Shown: positions 12,067 to 25,339, numbered from the stretch's first letter. The stretch is 64,000 bases of DNA from Parus major (GCF_001522545.3 NC_031770.1:8273321-8337320), one strand, 5' to 3'. The notes: generated by a model from the letters alone, not told the origin. A program made the numbers and translations.

Positions 12067-12763
12067 CTCTCCTCTCCTCTCCTCTCCTCTCCTCTCCTCT
12101 CCTCTCCTCTCCTCTCCTCTCCTNNNNNNNNNNNNNNNNNNNNNNNNNNNNNNNNNNNNNNNNNNNNNNNNNNNNNNNNNNNNNNNNNNNNNNNNNNNNN
12201 NNNNNNNNNNNNNNNNNNNNNNNNNNNNNNNNNNNNNNNNNNNNNNNNNNNNNNNNNNNNNNNNNNNNNNNNNNNNNNNNNNNNNNNNNNNNNNNNNNNN
12301 NNNNNNNNNNNNNNNNNNNNNNNNNNNNNNNNNNNNNNNNNNNNNNNNNNNNNNNNNNNNNNNNNNNNNNNNNNNNNNNNNNNNNNNNNNNNNNNNNNNN
12401 NNNNNNNNNNNNNNNNNNNNNNNNNNNNNNNNNNNNNNNNNNNNNNNNNNNNNNNNNNNNNNNNNNNNNNNNNNNNNNNNNNNNNNNNNNNNNNNNNNNN
12501 NNNNNNNNNNNNNNNNNNNNNNNNNNNNNNNNNNNNNNNNNNNNNNNNNNNNNNNNNNNNNNNNNNNNNNNNNNNNNNNNNNNNNNNNNNNNNNNNNNNN
12601 NNNNNNNNNNNNNNNNNNNNNNNNNNNNNNNNNNNNNNNNNNNNNNNNNNNNNNNNNNNNNNNNNNNNNNNNNNNNNNNNNNNNNNNNNNNNNNNNNNNN
12701 NNNNNNNNNNNNNNNNNNNNNNNNNNNNNNNNNNNNNNNNNNNNNNNNNNNNNNNNNNNNNNN
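12067..12763. repeat. (CTCTC)n microsatellite running into an assembly gap
   Basis: A perfect 5-bp array of CTCTC fills 12067-12123 and then meets 640 N (12124-12763). Unlike the first array, the far side of the gap begins directly with unique sequence, so the right edge of the array is missing. On the minus strand the unit is GAGAG, a G-richer relative of the GAGAA array near 0.7-1.2 kb and in the opposite orientation. The long open frames of repeating SPLLS or ERRGE are artefacts. Confidence 0.97.
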
Positions 12764-14063
12764 CATTCAAATAGCCTACAGAAACATAAAACTCTCCTGT
12801 GTTTTTTACAGTTTTCTGGTTAAAGTTGCTTCTTTTTCTACTCTTGGAATCCATCACTCTCATAAAACTCCAGTTACAGCTGCATTTGCTTACTGTGTGG
12901 CTTGCTTTTATAGTTCTTCCAAACCTATATTGCATTTTACAAAACCTGCAACATATAGTCCCATGTTCATTCTTGTTTTTATTTTTGCCCTGTGGGTGAT
13001 ACTGCTTACTTATCCAGTGCTGTCAGACCCTGAATAGCTTTGCTTTATTTATTCCTTTCTTACCTTGTTGTGTTTTTTCTGATATCTAACCTAAAATTCC
13101 TTGTCATTTATGATGAAAACTTGCAAAATGCAAACAGTTTACTGAGAGGATTAGAGCTGATGTGAAGGATTAATGCAGAGCTAAGGAATCTCCCTGCAAG
13201 ATATTTGGATCAAATCCAGCCTGCACAAGTCACCACAAGTTGTATTGGGCAGAGAAAAATATACATTTTCATTGGTTTGAGGTACTTTTGTGTACAATCA
13301 CTCAAATATTGAGAAGGTTCTGTTTTAGGCAGGTTTGTATGATTTTGGGGTTGAATCACTGCAGTGCTTTATTTCAGGATGTTCATCAAAGTGAATTTTA
13401 CAGCTGGTGCCTGAGCATTCATGGGAAAGGCACTTGGAGCTGATAAGAAGTTAATGTATGATGTAGAAATATCTGTGTGCACGTCCAGCCAGGAAGGGGA
13501 AACAATGCCACAGCACTTTTGTCCTCTCATTTGGCACAGCTTAGCACACAAATCGAAAAGTTGCTTATTATTATTTTTTTTAACTACTTCATTCCCAACC
13601 TGTTTGAAACATAGTGAGGCATCATGTCCTGCTCATATATTCTTTGTAGAAAAGTTAACCAGAGTGAAAATCCTCAAGGGCCACATGTAAGATTATTGCC
13701 TGTGGACTTCCACTTATATCCATCAGTGCTGGCTGGAGAGATGCTTCCTGATGTAGCTGTGTGTAGCTAGCTCAGAATGCCTGAGAAACTTCCAGTCTGG
13801 GAGTGAGAAGGCTGGACAGAAGAGTGATGTGAGTTCCTTAAAGTCAATTTACAGGTGAGAAAGTAGTCTCAAGTTTTTTGTATTAATCCCTCTTGCTCCC
13901 CAGACACTGGTTCTAAACAGTACATTTAATATTATTAGAAAATACTGGGGTAGTTTCAGATGAAATATTCCAGGGCATAGAGCTCAAGGATTAAACCCTC
14001 TTGCAGGGCTACTTGTGGTCACTCTATGATGCGGGGATCTTTGTTGATTCAAGTATTTGATAT
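12764..14063. other. Non-coding sequence, nothing recognised
   Basis: Unique AT-rich sequence between the second gap and the A/C-rich tract. No open frame over 90 codons, no recognised repeat. Confidence 0.55.
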
Positions 14064-14268
14064 TAAAAAAAACTTAACAAACCAACAACCAGAATAAAAC
14101 CCAAAAACCCCAACAAATGAAAACCAAACCAAACAAACACACCAAAAAAATCCCCCAAAAAACTGCCAAAACCTACACAGAAAACCTAAAAAAAAACCCA
14201 AACAAAAAAAAAAACCCGACAAAAAACAAACCAAACCAGAACAACAAACTAAAAACCAACAAAAACCT
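14064..14268. repeat. A/C-only-like low-complexity tract
   Basis: About 205 bases in which A and C make up roughly 92% of the plus strand; by my count there are only about ten T and six G. The texture is runs of A broken by CC, CCC or ACAAACC words, with no fixed period. The minus strand is correspondingly G/T-rich, made of GG and GGG runs separated by T runs. It is most likely a decayed (CAAA)n/(CCAAA)n tract. The short KP-, N- and T-rich open frame on the plus strand and the F- and G-rich one on the minus strand are artefacts of this bias. Confidence 0.85.
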
Positions 14269-17200
14269 GAGCTTGAAAGTAATCAGGGTCTGTGTTCATA
14301 TGCTTTACATTTAATGTGTTGTAATTTCCTGTCATGTTTTTTGTAGATTTGTAATCCTCCTTGTTATAAGATTAAGGCAGGCTCCAGAGACACGTACCTG
14401 AATTTTCCCTGAAAAGCCAACGAGTGCAGTCAAGGCTCCTCCATTTCCCTGGCTGAAGGATCAGACCCAACTTTTGTATTTGGTGGTAATGCTCAAGTAA
14501 GCTTTAGTGGCTTTTGCTCTGCATTGTAATTTCTTTGCAGCATAATAAAAAGCTCTTTAGAACATTGCTACGTAGATTAATATAGAAAGTGCTGGTGATA
14601 CTTTTATACACAGGGAGTTTAATACTGGGATGCAAGAGCAAATTGATTGCAGGCAATCCTGTGCTTGAGTACCCAGGAGTGAAAGGAATGATTACAATAA
14701 CCTCTGGGATTTCTTCTCAGATGTGGTTCCTGAAAACACCCACACCCACAAAGTATTGGGCACAACAGAGTATTGTTTCCTTCTGATGTGGAATCACAAA
14801 AACATATTTTACTTCAGGAGGTGGGAGGGTTGAGGGGGAGAGGAAACTCAAGAGACATTAATGTTTAATGTTTTTAATTTTGTAAAATGAACAACAAAAA
14901 GGATATGGTTTGTGAGTGCTGCTGAGATTGTTTAAACTCTGGCAGCTTGCTGTCAGATGAGATGCTGAAAGCCAGGAAGGAAGAAACTGAGGGGCAAACT
15001 GAGTAAACTGCTGGCTTGTCACCTTTGGCACCCTGATCTGATGGAAGAGCGAAATAATGGTGAAACAAATTTGGCGTGCATTGCTGTGGTCGCCACAAAA
15101 TGACTTGCAACACCTTGAATTGTATCAGGCAGGACCTTGAATTGCTGCCAGGCAGGTATATTTCTCTTCTTTGTGGAAGGTTCTAGCTGTTATAGAGCTC
15201 GTTTTCCTGGCCAGCCCCTGGGTTAAGGACTGCATTAATTGTGCTTTGCTTCACTTAGCCCTTCCAGATTGCCCTCCTCTGCCCTGACAGAGAACGTGGC
15301 TGTGACTGAGGGCTTCCAGGCAGACACTGCAACATCTCCCAGGAATGGGGAGGAATTCTCAGAGGACTTTAACACCTCAGCTTCCCAAGGGTGTTTTAAC
15401 CCCTGGTAAATGCTGAAGAGAGTAATTCAAGTTGTACAGGTTAGAGCAGTGGCTGTATATACCCAGCACAAAGGAGCTCAGGAGTCACCACTGCTTTTCT
15501 CTGGCAGAGTCTGAAACTTTAGGGTGGGGAAGAGATAGTTTCAAGGGAAAAATAAATTTGGAGGAAAATTCAGTCTGGAATCTGACAATGAGTTTGTTTC
15601 AATAAAATAAAGATAGGTCTCTAGTATTTTAAAAATAGTAAATGGACAATATCAGTGTTGGTAGTTTACCATGCCATAAAATAAAGGCCAAGTCAGAGAA
15701 TAAAACTAAGAATTAATGATCTTAATGAAATTAGACAATTTTTGCCTTTTGAAAGTACAGCATTGCAGCTTTTATTGTGAAGCTGAATTTTTGGCAGAAC
15801 AAAAATAAAAAAAAAATCTGTTTGTATTTCTTACTCCTCTTTGAGGCTGACTGATTGCTTTAATTTGTAGGGTGTATGTGCTTAAAGTGCTCCGGTTGGT
15901 AGTATCCATCTGGTGTATACAACTCTCAGTGGTCAGGGCATTATAATACTGTGCCTCACTGGAGATTTTCCTGGAAGGGGATGTAGGAGTTGCTCCAGCA
16001 CAGCTCTGACACCAGTGAGACTGTGGCAAAGGAACAGATGTTACTGTAGGTGAATAATAATCTGCTGTTATGGGGGCGGGGGGGTGAGCATACTACAAAT
16101 GAACAACACTGAGCTCATTTAGGTGTGTGCTGGTTTGTACTGTGCCTTCATTTGTGCCATCTTTTTTAGGAGCCACCTTTGTTGTTTCTGTTCTGTTGGA
16201 GCCCAGAACTGAGATCAGGTCTCTCTGTGAGTCATTAAAACCTGCAAGAGGCTTGGGAGGAAGGAACCTGTCTAGTTATGGCTATTTGCAGTGTGGAGGG
16301 GATCAGGTTTCCCAAAGAAGAGCTTTCTGTGGGATGGCAGGCAGTAGCTTGGTGAGCCTCTGACCCATTTACTCCCCAGAAGTTATAGGAATGGGAAAAA
16401 TTCCTTTTCTGTATGCCTCCCCTTTTGCCCTACATCTGTGTCCAGAAGTTGCTGGGACATCCATTCCTGGGGGACAGAGTGGTACAGCAAATACTCATCA
16501 CCCAGGACAGATTAATACAAGAATTCATGCTATTCCTCCTGCAAGTACCCTGGAACATATAGAGGATAAAGTAATGCTGGTATTTGTTTTACAGTGGGCT
16601 AAGGATGGAAAGACTCCAAAAGGTTGCCTAGAATAATGTAGGGAAAACTCTCTGTAAAGAACTAATTTTATCTCTTCTTTTCAAGGTTACTGAATGTTGT
16701 GTTTTTTTTTTCTCCCACGAGCATCAGGGTCATTACCTGCCTAATCCAGGAAAAGCACTGTCCTCAGTGGGCCAAACCCAGACTGCAGGAATAGAAATAT
16801 TTCATTGGTTTTCTCATGTAATTTCTGCTACACCAGTATCTCCAGTCACTGTATTTGATGACTGCTGAAGATCTTTCATTTTATTTGGATGATCTAGGTA
16901 CCTTGTATTGACAACTGCTGTCACTGCAGCATTACTGAAGAGCTCCTGTGTGTCAGGACAGGCCTTAATCAATAGGTGTATGTTTTTCAAGCAATGGGAG
17001 AATAGCTTAAAAGTGGACTTTTAAAAAATGCAGCACGCTTTTATGAATCAGCTTAGTTCTAACTAGCTTAATTTAGAAAAGAGCCTCTTCAGCAAATGAA
17101 ATTTTATGGCACCATTCCCAGTTGGTCTTGGTTTCCATACAGATTCTGAATCACAGTGCAGGTCAGAAGGAGACCTGAACTCCTCAGCGTGAGGGTGGCT

Positions 17201-18589
17201 GGAATTCAGCTGCTGCAGTGACAGGCAGCTTAGGAGGAAATGGTAGAATAGATGAGAGATCTGGAGCTGGGTTTTGGTTTGAAACTGTATGTCAAGTTCC
17301 TTTCAAACCATATTTTAAACTGAAGCAAAAGATGTGATAAAAAGGAACTTGTCAGCAATCATTAGATCTAAAATTAAACCTGCTCGTCTACTCAGTTTAC
17401 AGGCATGTAGTAGCGTGTTAGACTGCTGCTCTGCTCTGCACCTACAAGCAGGCTGAATACCAGAATGCTTTAATACTGATTCTAATTCTTTGGCCATTTT
17501 GCCACTGAAGACCTTTACATGCCTGGTCCTGTCAGCCATGTCACCATTCCTTGCAGCACAAAGCCCAGGTGCCGAGCACTGCAAAACTTACCATATGGTT
17601 ACAGCTTCCTCTTCTCCATAAACAGTGGCTGTTTAAAGACTATTGAGAGCATGACCAAGAATAGAGGACAAACTTTGAAAAGTCCAGTTTATTGCCAGAC
17701 TATTTTCCTTTTGAACTGACAGCTCTGAAGAGAAGGAAAAACTGGCGTAGACAGTGAAAGCCTAAAGCAGCAGCTCTGTTCAAAGTGTGTGACAGATTGA
17801 AGAAGTCAGGAGCTGAGTGACATCAGAGCTCTCCAGGAGAAAGATCTTTCCCAGGCTGAAGAAACTGGTTCCATATCTCCTGTGCTTGCCTGGAGACATG
17901 AGGCTTGTCAGTCCAGATAGCTCCGATTTAGGTAAACACTTTTGTTCCCTTGCTTTGGAAGGGGCATTGCCTTTCCTGTGTGACAATCCACCCGTGAAAT
18001 GCTTTCAAACCTGTAGGTCTCCCACAAGGGATCCTGCAAGCAGTCATAATCTGTCTGCTCTGCTTTCCCTCCTCCAAATAACCTACTCAGATCTCCAGAA
18101 TGAATCTCATAAATACAGAACTGGGTTAAGGCACAAATATTGTCTGTTGATTTCACGAGTCTCCTGTTGTTATTTTAGCCTAATCATGCTGTTTTGATGG
18201 GTTTACCTTGGCCTCTGTTGTGTTTCCATTGTGGCCAGCTAAGCTTGCTTTGCTTCCCACTGATGTTGTCCTATATTTAGTGTTTTGACTTTACATGACC
18301 CTGACACTGTGTAGGGGGAGGAGGGTGGAAAAATTGTATTGCTGATGGCTAATCCTATGCATTGCTCAGAGACTTCATCCACTCTAGCAACCTTTTTTCA
18401 TGGTAATATATTTTTGTTAACAATAAAAGGATTAATTCTAGAAATCAAGCTCTTTGATTATGATAAGCATAATAAATATCTTAGACAAATTGCTATCCTT
18501 TTAAGAATATTAGTAAATGAAGACCTTTGCTCTTTCTGGCTGGGTTTGAGGCTGCTGGTACATGTATTAATACCATCTGCACTGTGTGC
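14269..18589. other. Non-coding sequence, no gene supported
   Basis: Over 4 kb without a recognised gene or repeat. Open frames reach 126 codons (17817-18197) but show no family motifs and no credible flanking splice sites. A G-rich run at 16071-16085 is too short for a canonical four-tract G-quadruplex. Confidence 0.5.
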
Positions 18590-18850
18590 TAATACAACTC
18601 CTTGTTGTCTGGTCTTCCTGGGAATGCATTATATAGATTGCAGCTGGTTCAGGATGCAGCTGCCAGGGTCATGACTCACACTAAGATTAATCATTACGCC
18701 TGGGTTAGCTTCGTTTCTTCGACTACCCATTACATTTAGCAGAGATTATTAGATGTTACTTTTAACTTACAAGGCTTGGACTAACACCTACTCACCTCAG
18801 AAACGTGCTTTTATAGTATGTTTCTCTTGGTAAATCTCCCAGAGAAGCAG
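18590..18850 (+). pseudogene. Relic of an L2-type LINE reverse transcriptase (C-terminal part)
   Basis: From 18593 the plus strand translates to YNSLLSGLP followed by LQLVQDAAARVMT (18638-18676). This is the signature near the C-terminus of the reverse transcriptase of L2-type LINEs, whose usual form is YCNSLL.GLP...LQ.VQNAAARLLT. About 80 bases further, in a different frame, 18756-18779 reads LLLTYKAW, matching the next conserved block (LLL.YKAL). The order and spacing are right, but stops (for example 18707-18709) and at least one frameshift break the frame. It is therefore a dead fragment of an ancient element, not avian CR1, which ends differently. L2 supplied the enzyme for MIR SINEs, of which three possible copies lie in this window. 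Confidence 0.7.
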
Positions 18851-20909
18851 AGTCTTTTGAGATGCTGTACTTTCAGCTTGAGGAGCAAAACCTTCAGCAT
18901 CCTGTGTGATGAAATGGCACATGGTGAGATTCTCATATCTCTGGGTTCACTCTGATGGGGACTTATTTCTGTCCAGTGTAAACTGTTGATGCAGAACTCC
19001 TTGCTGGAGGAAACAGAGTGACAAAGAGGAGGATGAAAACTTCACCACTGCTCCTTTCATAATTAACATCACAATTTACCCAGTTCTCTGGATTTCGTGT
19101 GCCGAGTGTTTGGAGTGATAGCCATCCAAAGAAAAGCAGTTTCCTAGGAAGGGAAAAGCCAGTGTGAGTACTACCACTTTACATGCAACTAAGATCATGC
19201 AACAGTATGACACTTCCCAACAGAAGCCTACAACATGAATTCAGCTAACAGAAATGAACAGGAGTCTAACTCGACTGCATTCCCTGAAGCTGAGTCTCTG
19301 AGATCTTCTCAAGCATAAAGGGGAAAAAAGCCACATGTACAGAAGACATTTGAAGGACAATTGACTAAATGTGCCTGTGGTATTCCACATCAGAGCTATG
19401 AAGAGGAAACTTGAGGTTACCTTTTTTTATGTACATATGGTTTAGGTTCCTGCCCCTAGGGTTGTGGCAGAAGCTATTGTTGCTGAAGAAAACCTGATTG
19501 TTCATGTATGGGGTGGAAAATAAGAAAGAAATTATTTAAATTATTTTATGCACTGCAGTTACTTTATAATGTTGTACAGGCTTTTACCCCACCAAGCTGC
19601 TCAGCCCTCAGTACAGTGAGAAAAAATATCTGTATCAGAGAGCCAGAGGGTGTGACAGCTACTGAGTGAGAAAACACACTTGTTTAGGGGGAGAAACAAA
19701 TTTTCAGAAGTTTCATTTGGCAGAGTATGAAGGAATAGCTCTTCTTTCTCTGGTGAAAGTTCTGCTTTGTAAAGGGCATCACAGCTAGAAGTTAGTTGTG
19801 TATCATTTTTTTGAGAGAAGGTCAAACTTCCTAAAAAGTGTAATGTAGAAACGGGCTGGCTTTATCTCACATTAAAATTTAACACATAGCTGAGGGGCTT
19901 AAGCCAGGAATCTGTTTGCTCTCAGCAATTTCTTCTGTCAATAAGAGAGACCCTCCCTCCCGAGGGCAGTTGTGCCAGCAGGTATGTTCAGCCCTGCTCT
20001 GCAGGTGTCTGCTCCTCATCGCCAAACCTGAGATTTAGAAAAGAAGCACCTCAGGCTGGTGGCTAAGGCTGAGCCAGAGGAATCCAGCTTGCACTAAAAA
20101 TATAGTTTAGACCTAGGAAATTCGTGCAGAGCAAAATCAAACCTGGGTTGGGTTCTCCTAATCAAAAAAGCGCTTGAAAACTTCCAGGTCTAATCTGGCA
20201 GTCTGAAGGCAGCTGGTGTGGAAAGCGTGTAAGAAGGAGAAGAGCAACACTTTTCCCCTCTAAGTGGACACATCATGTGCTTCATACCACAAGAGGAAAC
20301 TTGTAGGGTGCCCTGTTTGAGGGATCCTCATGCTGAATGCAAGGAGAGCCCTTTCAGCTGAGCAGGAGAGCTCTCAGGGCTCACCTGTGGGTTCTGCTGG
20401 AGGGCAGAGCTGCAGGAGCCATTCAGGCCTCAGGTTAAGCTACAAGAAAGAAATATTGTGCTTGAGATCTTGTCTGATCAGGGCTGGTGTTTATACCCTG
20501 CTTTGAGGGAGCTGAGTGTGTGATGGAGATCTGCTCCCTTATGATTTCCCAAGTATTTGTTGGTAGTTGAGGGATACCCCTTGGGATAAAAGGCTCTAAC
20601 AAGAGCCACCAGCCTGCTTGTTGGAGATGGCTGTTGTCTTCCCTGAGTTTTGCAATTCTAGGTGTGGCAGCTGTGGGATAGACTCAGTGACTCAGGGGTC
20701 CTTTCTATATCCTATATCCTATTATCTGAAATGAAATTTTTGTGGGCTTTTTGTTTTAAGGTCTCAAAATGTTTGTTTTTTTTATGACTAACACTCAGTC
20801 ATACATTTTTTGATCAGAATTTTGTGGTAAGTAGCTCCAGTAAGATCTACAGACTTCTTTGAACTGACAACTTAGAAATGCTAAATATTCCTTTATGGAA
20901 TGCATATGA

Positions 20910-20947
20910 TTTTATTTATATATATATATATATTTATTTATTTATTA
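20910..20947. repeat. (TA)n and (TTTA)n microsatellite
   Basis: A run of alternating T and A of about 16 bases, flanked on both sides by TTTA units. Typical polymorphic simple repeat. Confidence 0.9.
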
Positions 20948-21935
20948 AAATTGAATTTCCCCTTTGATTTCAGTCCTTCTGGTGCCCAGTAATTCCTGAG
21001 TTTCCCACTGCTCTGACCCCTCTGTGTTTTATGCAGTGATGTAAAAGAATCTTTTTGCTTTCAAACCAAAACTGTCCACATAGGGATACTAAACACATGT
21101 GTAGAGAATTATTTCCCAGTGTTTACCTTCAGTTCAGACCTTCATTTAGTGGAAGATACTTTACTTGAACTTCTTTTTCCTGAAGAAACAGTAGTAGTTT
21201 CCCTACATAGGAAAGTGTAGGGTTCATACCAGTTGTTTTAGAAGCAGATATATATGTATGTGTGTACAAGAGGCTGAAAGGAGGGATTGTGTGCAGTTGT
21301 TAATTTCCACAGAAATACACCTTAAGTGTCAAATGTAAGCAGAGAGGTGAGGAGCAATGCTCAGTAGCTTACCCTGGTGCCTGAGGAATGTGCACAGGAG
21401 GCTGGACTACAACTCCATTATCTGTCAGCAGATTTCCATGAAATGAATCTTATTTTACTCCATGTTCCTCTGAGATCTGCCTGTAAACCTGGAATTTATG
21501 GGAGGAGAATTTTTCTGGGGTGAATTACAAACCTCTGGACCTGGAAAATGTGTTGGTTATAACTCTGGCTCCTTCGATACATTTGAAGCTCCCTTTTGCC
21601 TTTCTATAGCAGAGGGAGATCCTTTTCTCTTTGCCTGCATGTTACTTTAAGATGTTATTTACCATCTTGCTGTTGTGTTGCCATAAATTAATAAAGCAAC
21701 AACTTCTCATGCAGCCAAGAGGATGTGCACTCTGGATTCTTTTATGTGATCAGTTTGGAGTGGGAAGAAAGAATGATGTTTATTAGATGATGTTTCTTTA
21801 AATCCCTTAGGATTAAAATTTTCGGCTCAGTCCCCACCAGACCTCTTTGTAGGTCACTTATGTGTGATACCCTGGTTGCACCCATGACTTGGAGATGCCT
21901 TTATTCAAGTGACCTAAATTGTGTTGAGAGAGAGA

Positions 21936-21971
21936 GGGAAGGGGGGAGGGAAGAACTGGGGGATTGTGGGG
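21936..21971 (+). other. Canonical G-quadruplex motif
   Basis: Five G-runs of at least three (21936-21938, 21941-21946, 21948-21950, 21958-21962, 21968-21971) are separated by loops of 2, 1, 7 and 5 bases. This meets the usual rule of four G3+ tracts with loops of 1-7. It follows an AG-repeat tract and has no CpG cluster or gene beside it. Confidence 0.6.
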
Positions 21972-23937
21972 ATAAAGTCAGTTTGAAAATTTGACAAAAT
22001 GCTGTTCTCCTTCCTGGAAAAATTAATTCAGAAAAAGACAGGTTTAGGAAATTTCAAAATTTAAAGGGATAGATTAATTTAGGAAGGAGATGCTGTTATA
22101 TAGCAGCTCAGAATGTGGGCAGAAGTGGAAAGGTAATTAGGGGTATGGTTACAAAATATGGACGCAGAAGAGGCTTTGCAGTGAGATGTCTGGCACTGTA
22201 TGATCCAGTAAATGAACTCAAATTAGCTGCACTCATATAAACTTTATAGGAGAGTGAAGGAATCTTCTGGAAGTGATGGTCCCATTAGCAAAGTGATATG
22301 CCTTTATTAACGTTATACAGCTGCAATAATCTTAATGGAGCAATCTAGTGTTCTTCCCAAAGGAAGATCTTATCTCATTTATTAATTGTCTTTCTAGTAG
22401 TTATTAGTTCATCTGATCTTGGATGAGTGCATGGGCTGAAAATTCTGAAGCTGCAGATGGGGAGTGGGTTTAATGCAGGATGTTACCAGAACTGTGTTCT
22501 AGGCAAGATCCACTCGTGCCTTGATAGATGTTTCCATCTGGCTTGACTACTGGCTCTGCAAATACTTCATTTGCATTGTAGCCTGAATTAGTGACCTGTT
22601 ACTAGTGTGCAAAGCAAGTGTTGTTTTCTTTTGGGTGCTGACAAGTGGCATTTAAATGTACCACTGTCAGATACATGAGAAATTAGGCTGCTGAGCACAT
22701 CTCTGAAGCTTCCTCTGCCTGGAAAGGGAGGTAATGATTAACAGAGAGAGTGAAGTTGGAACAGTTGTGTAAAGCTTCCTCTTTGAACCTTGAGGAGGTG
22801 CTAATACTGACTGCAGTAATTGGATGTTTTTATCTGACCTGTAGAGTCTTGCTATGGTTTTTTGTTTTGTTGGTTTTGGTTTTGTTTATTTTTGAACAGA
22901 AATGAGTATAGAGAGAATAGGAATTCTTATTTCCCTCATGAGACCTGGATAGAAAACAAAGCAGTGCCTGCCACCCCGATTATGTAGAAAAACACAGGTG
23001 GTTCTGTGTCTTGTATAATGATTTTAAATGAAGAAAAGAAAAATTTGAGATGCTCTGTTGATGCAAGGTGGCACCTGGTAATACTGCAGTGGTTTCTTTC
23101 TGAAACCAGGAATGCAGCCTGTCTCCACTGGGGTGGTTTTGAGGAGGAGTCCTCCTGTACCTGTGGATAATCTGTGGACAAGACATGCTGGAGGAGTGGA
23201 TGGAGGACATCCACATAAGGTGTGCTGGTAGATGAGCAGTGTGATTTCTCCTGTTACCAGAGCAAAGGGCGATACCTCAGGGATGAGAGGTGAGGACTGC
23301 AGGCTCTGAATCCCTCCCTGCTCAGTGAGGTGGGTATTTGGGTTTTGAATTTTGATTTCTTGCCCCTAGCCTCACCCTCCTCCAGCAGGGTATTTGGATA
23401 CCCATAGCAGAGGGCAGGATAGCACCCAGTTAATTCTCTGGAGAATCTCTAGCTGCTGCAACTCCTGGTGGGGAACTGAATGCATGGCTTATGCCCTAAA
23501 GCTAAGTGTATAATGCTTAGAGAACACAGTGAGATTCTTTTTTTTTTTACTTCTGCTGGAATAAATTACCATGCTGGAGTGCTGTGGTTTGGACTTATCC
23601 CTAGATGGGCATCACCAGTAATGTGCATTTAGCAAATAACATTATTAAGTTGAAAAGATGTCTCTTGCAAATTTTATGGGTTTGGAACAGAAGGAAAATA
23701 ACAGCATTCAAGGAGTTCTAATACATTGCTTTCTCAAGATTAACTCCAACAATGCTCTCCTCTCTGCATCCTGCAGCATGATTTTTGTAGGTCATATAAT
23801 GCTGCTGTTTAGCATTATGGGCCTGTTAATTTTTTTAACCAAGCCTAATATGCAGCACACATGAAGAGAAAAAAAATGCAAGGGAGAGAAAAAATTTCCA
23901 TCCCTAGCATTCATTTATGTGTTTGTCAGCAAAGAAT

Positions 23938-23968
23938 GCATTTATTTATTTATTTGGCATTTATTTAT
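23938..23968. repeat. (TTTA)n microsatellite
   Basis: Short tetranucleotide tract of TTTA units interrupted by GGCA. Confidence 0.8.
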
Positions 23969-25339
23969 GTGTGTGACACTGTACTGTAGATCCATGTACA
24001 GTATTCAGTGTAAACATAAGGTGCTCCCAAGGTTTATGACTTCCTGTTGTGTCCTGTTGTCAACTACCTCAAGAAATTTTTGTTGAGCCAAAATGAGAGG
24101 TGAGATCCAAGGCAATTGATCCAAACCCAAAGGACCTGTGGGACACAGGTAAAAGCATCTTCTTTTCTCCGTAGACTGCAGTACTTGTGCTGCATGGCTG
24201 AGGAATGAGAGAAACTAGGAAGTTAAACTTGAGGGACTGTTCCAGAGTGAAGGCTGTCTAGGGCTTACAGCTCTGTAATGCTGCTTGTACTGTAGGAATT
24301 ATTAGCAGTGGAGGAAACTATTTTTGGATTCAGGAATTCATTCTTTTGCCCACATGAAGAAAGAAGAAATTTGTAGTCTGCATAATAATAGTATATTTCT
24401 TTGGATGTGCACAAAATGTTAAAGTTCATGCAAAATATATTTATAGTCTTCCTCAGTGCTCTGAGGGCAGAGGATGTAATCATCAGTGTATAAAGTAAAA
24501 AACCCTGAAATTTCTTGAAGTGCTAGAAGAAATGACAAGAAGGAAGTTGTGCTGTTGATCCCCATCCAATAGGTTGCCATGAGTAAGATTTGTGCAGAAG
24601 CTGGCTTAGATCCAGGCTGCAGCAGAATTAAGCACCTATCCCTGCACACACAAGCACTTGTTAAAGAAGCAATGTTGTTGGCATGAATAGCTGAGAAGTT
24701 TTATTACTTTTGCTTACACTGCATGCAAATATTTATTTTTTTTTTTTTTTCCATTTTACTCACAGAATTTGGTATCCTGTGACAAAAGGGATCATGCAAC
24801 TTACTTCACTTAGCAGCAAAATTGCATTCATCTTTTGAGCTTCCAAACTGTGTTTGGAAATTTTTTGTTTGAACAAAACAGATTTTTGTTCTGGAAGTGT
24901 ATATTGGTTATTTTCTCCTGGATGTCTTTAATGAGCTTGCCTTTATACAGTTTTTGAAGTCTTTATGATGAACTGGAGTAACTCGTGCAAAAGAGTTAAA
25001 GGGAAGGAGTAGTAGAAAATTTTAAACCATCACATTTCTGCAAAGTAGCCTTTTGTGAAACTTATATGACCATTCTCTAAAGAAAAAGCAGTTAAGTTAT
25101 TTAAGAGGTTTCAGATTGGCTGGCTGATCAATATCAAGTACTAATAATGCTATATTAGCAAAGACCTATACACTCAGGCCTTATTACCACGATGTCCATT
25201 TATTGATACTAACATTTGATCAGATACAAGAAATTATTTTGACGTTATTTTTGATGAATGTTGTTCATAGGTGCTGTATGGCTTGATCTTGCAAACCTTT
25301 ACTCATGAGGGTAGTCAGTTGTCTTCAAAGATTTTCAAG

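Larger units (their letters stand above)
18851..25339. other. Non-coding sequence with simple repeats
   Basis: No gene supported. It holds a (TA)n/(TTTA)n tract at 20910-20947, a purine-rich tract with a G-quadruplex motif at 21936-21971, a (TTTA)n tract at 23938-23968 and a T run at 24735-24750. Segment 22250-22430 is AT-rich with many homeodomain-like words and may be a conserved element, but nothing distinguishes it firmly. Confidence 0.5.

Noticed and set aside
11960..12935. Open frames of 234 to 294 codons on both strands
   Set aside because: Mostly N from the assembly gap, with repeat-derived ends.
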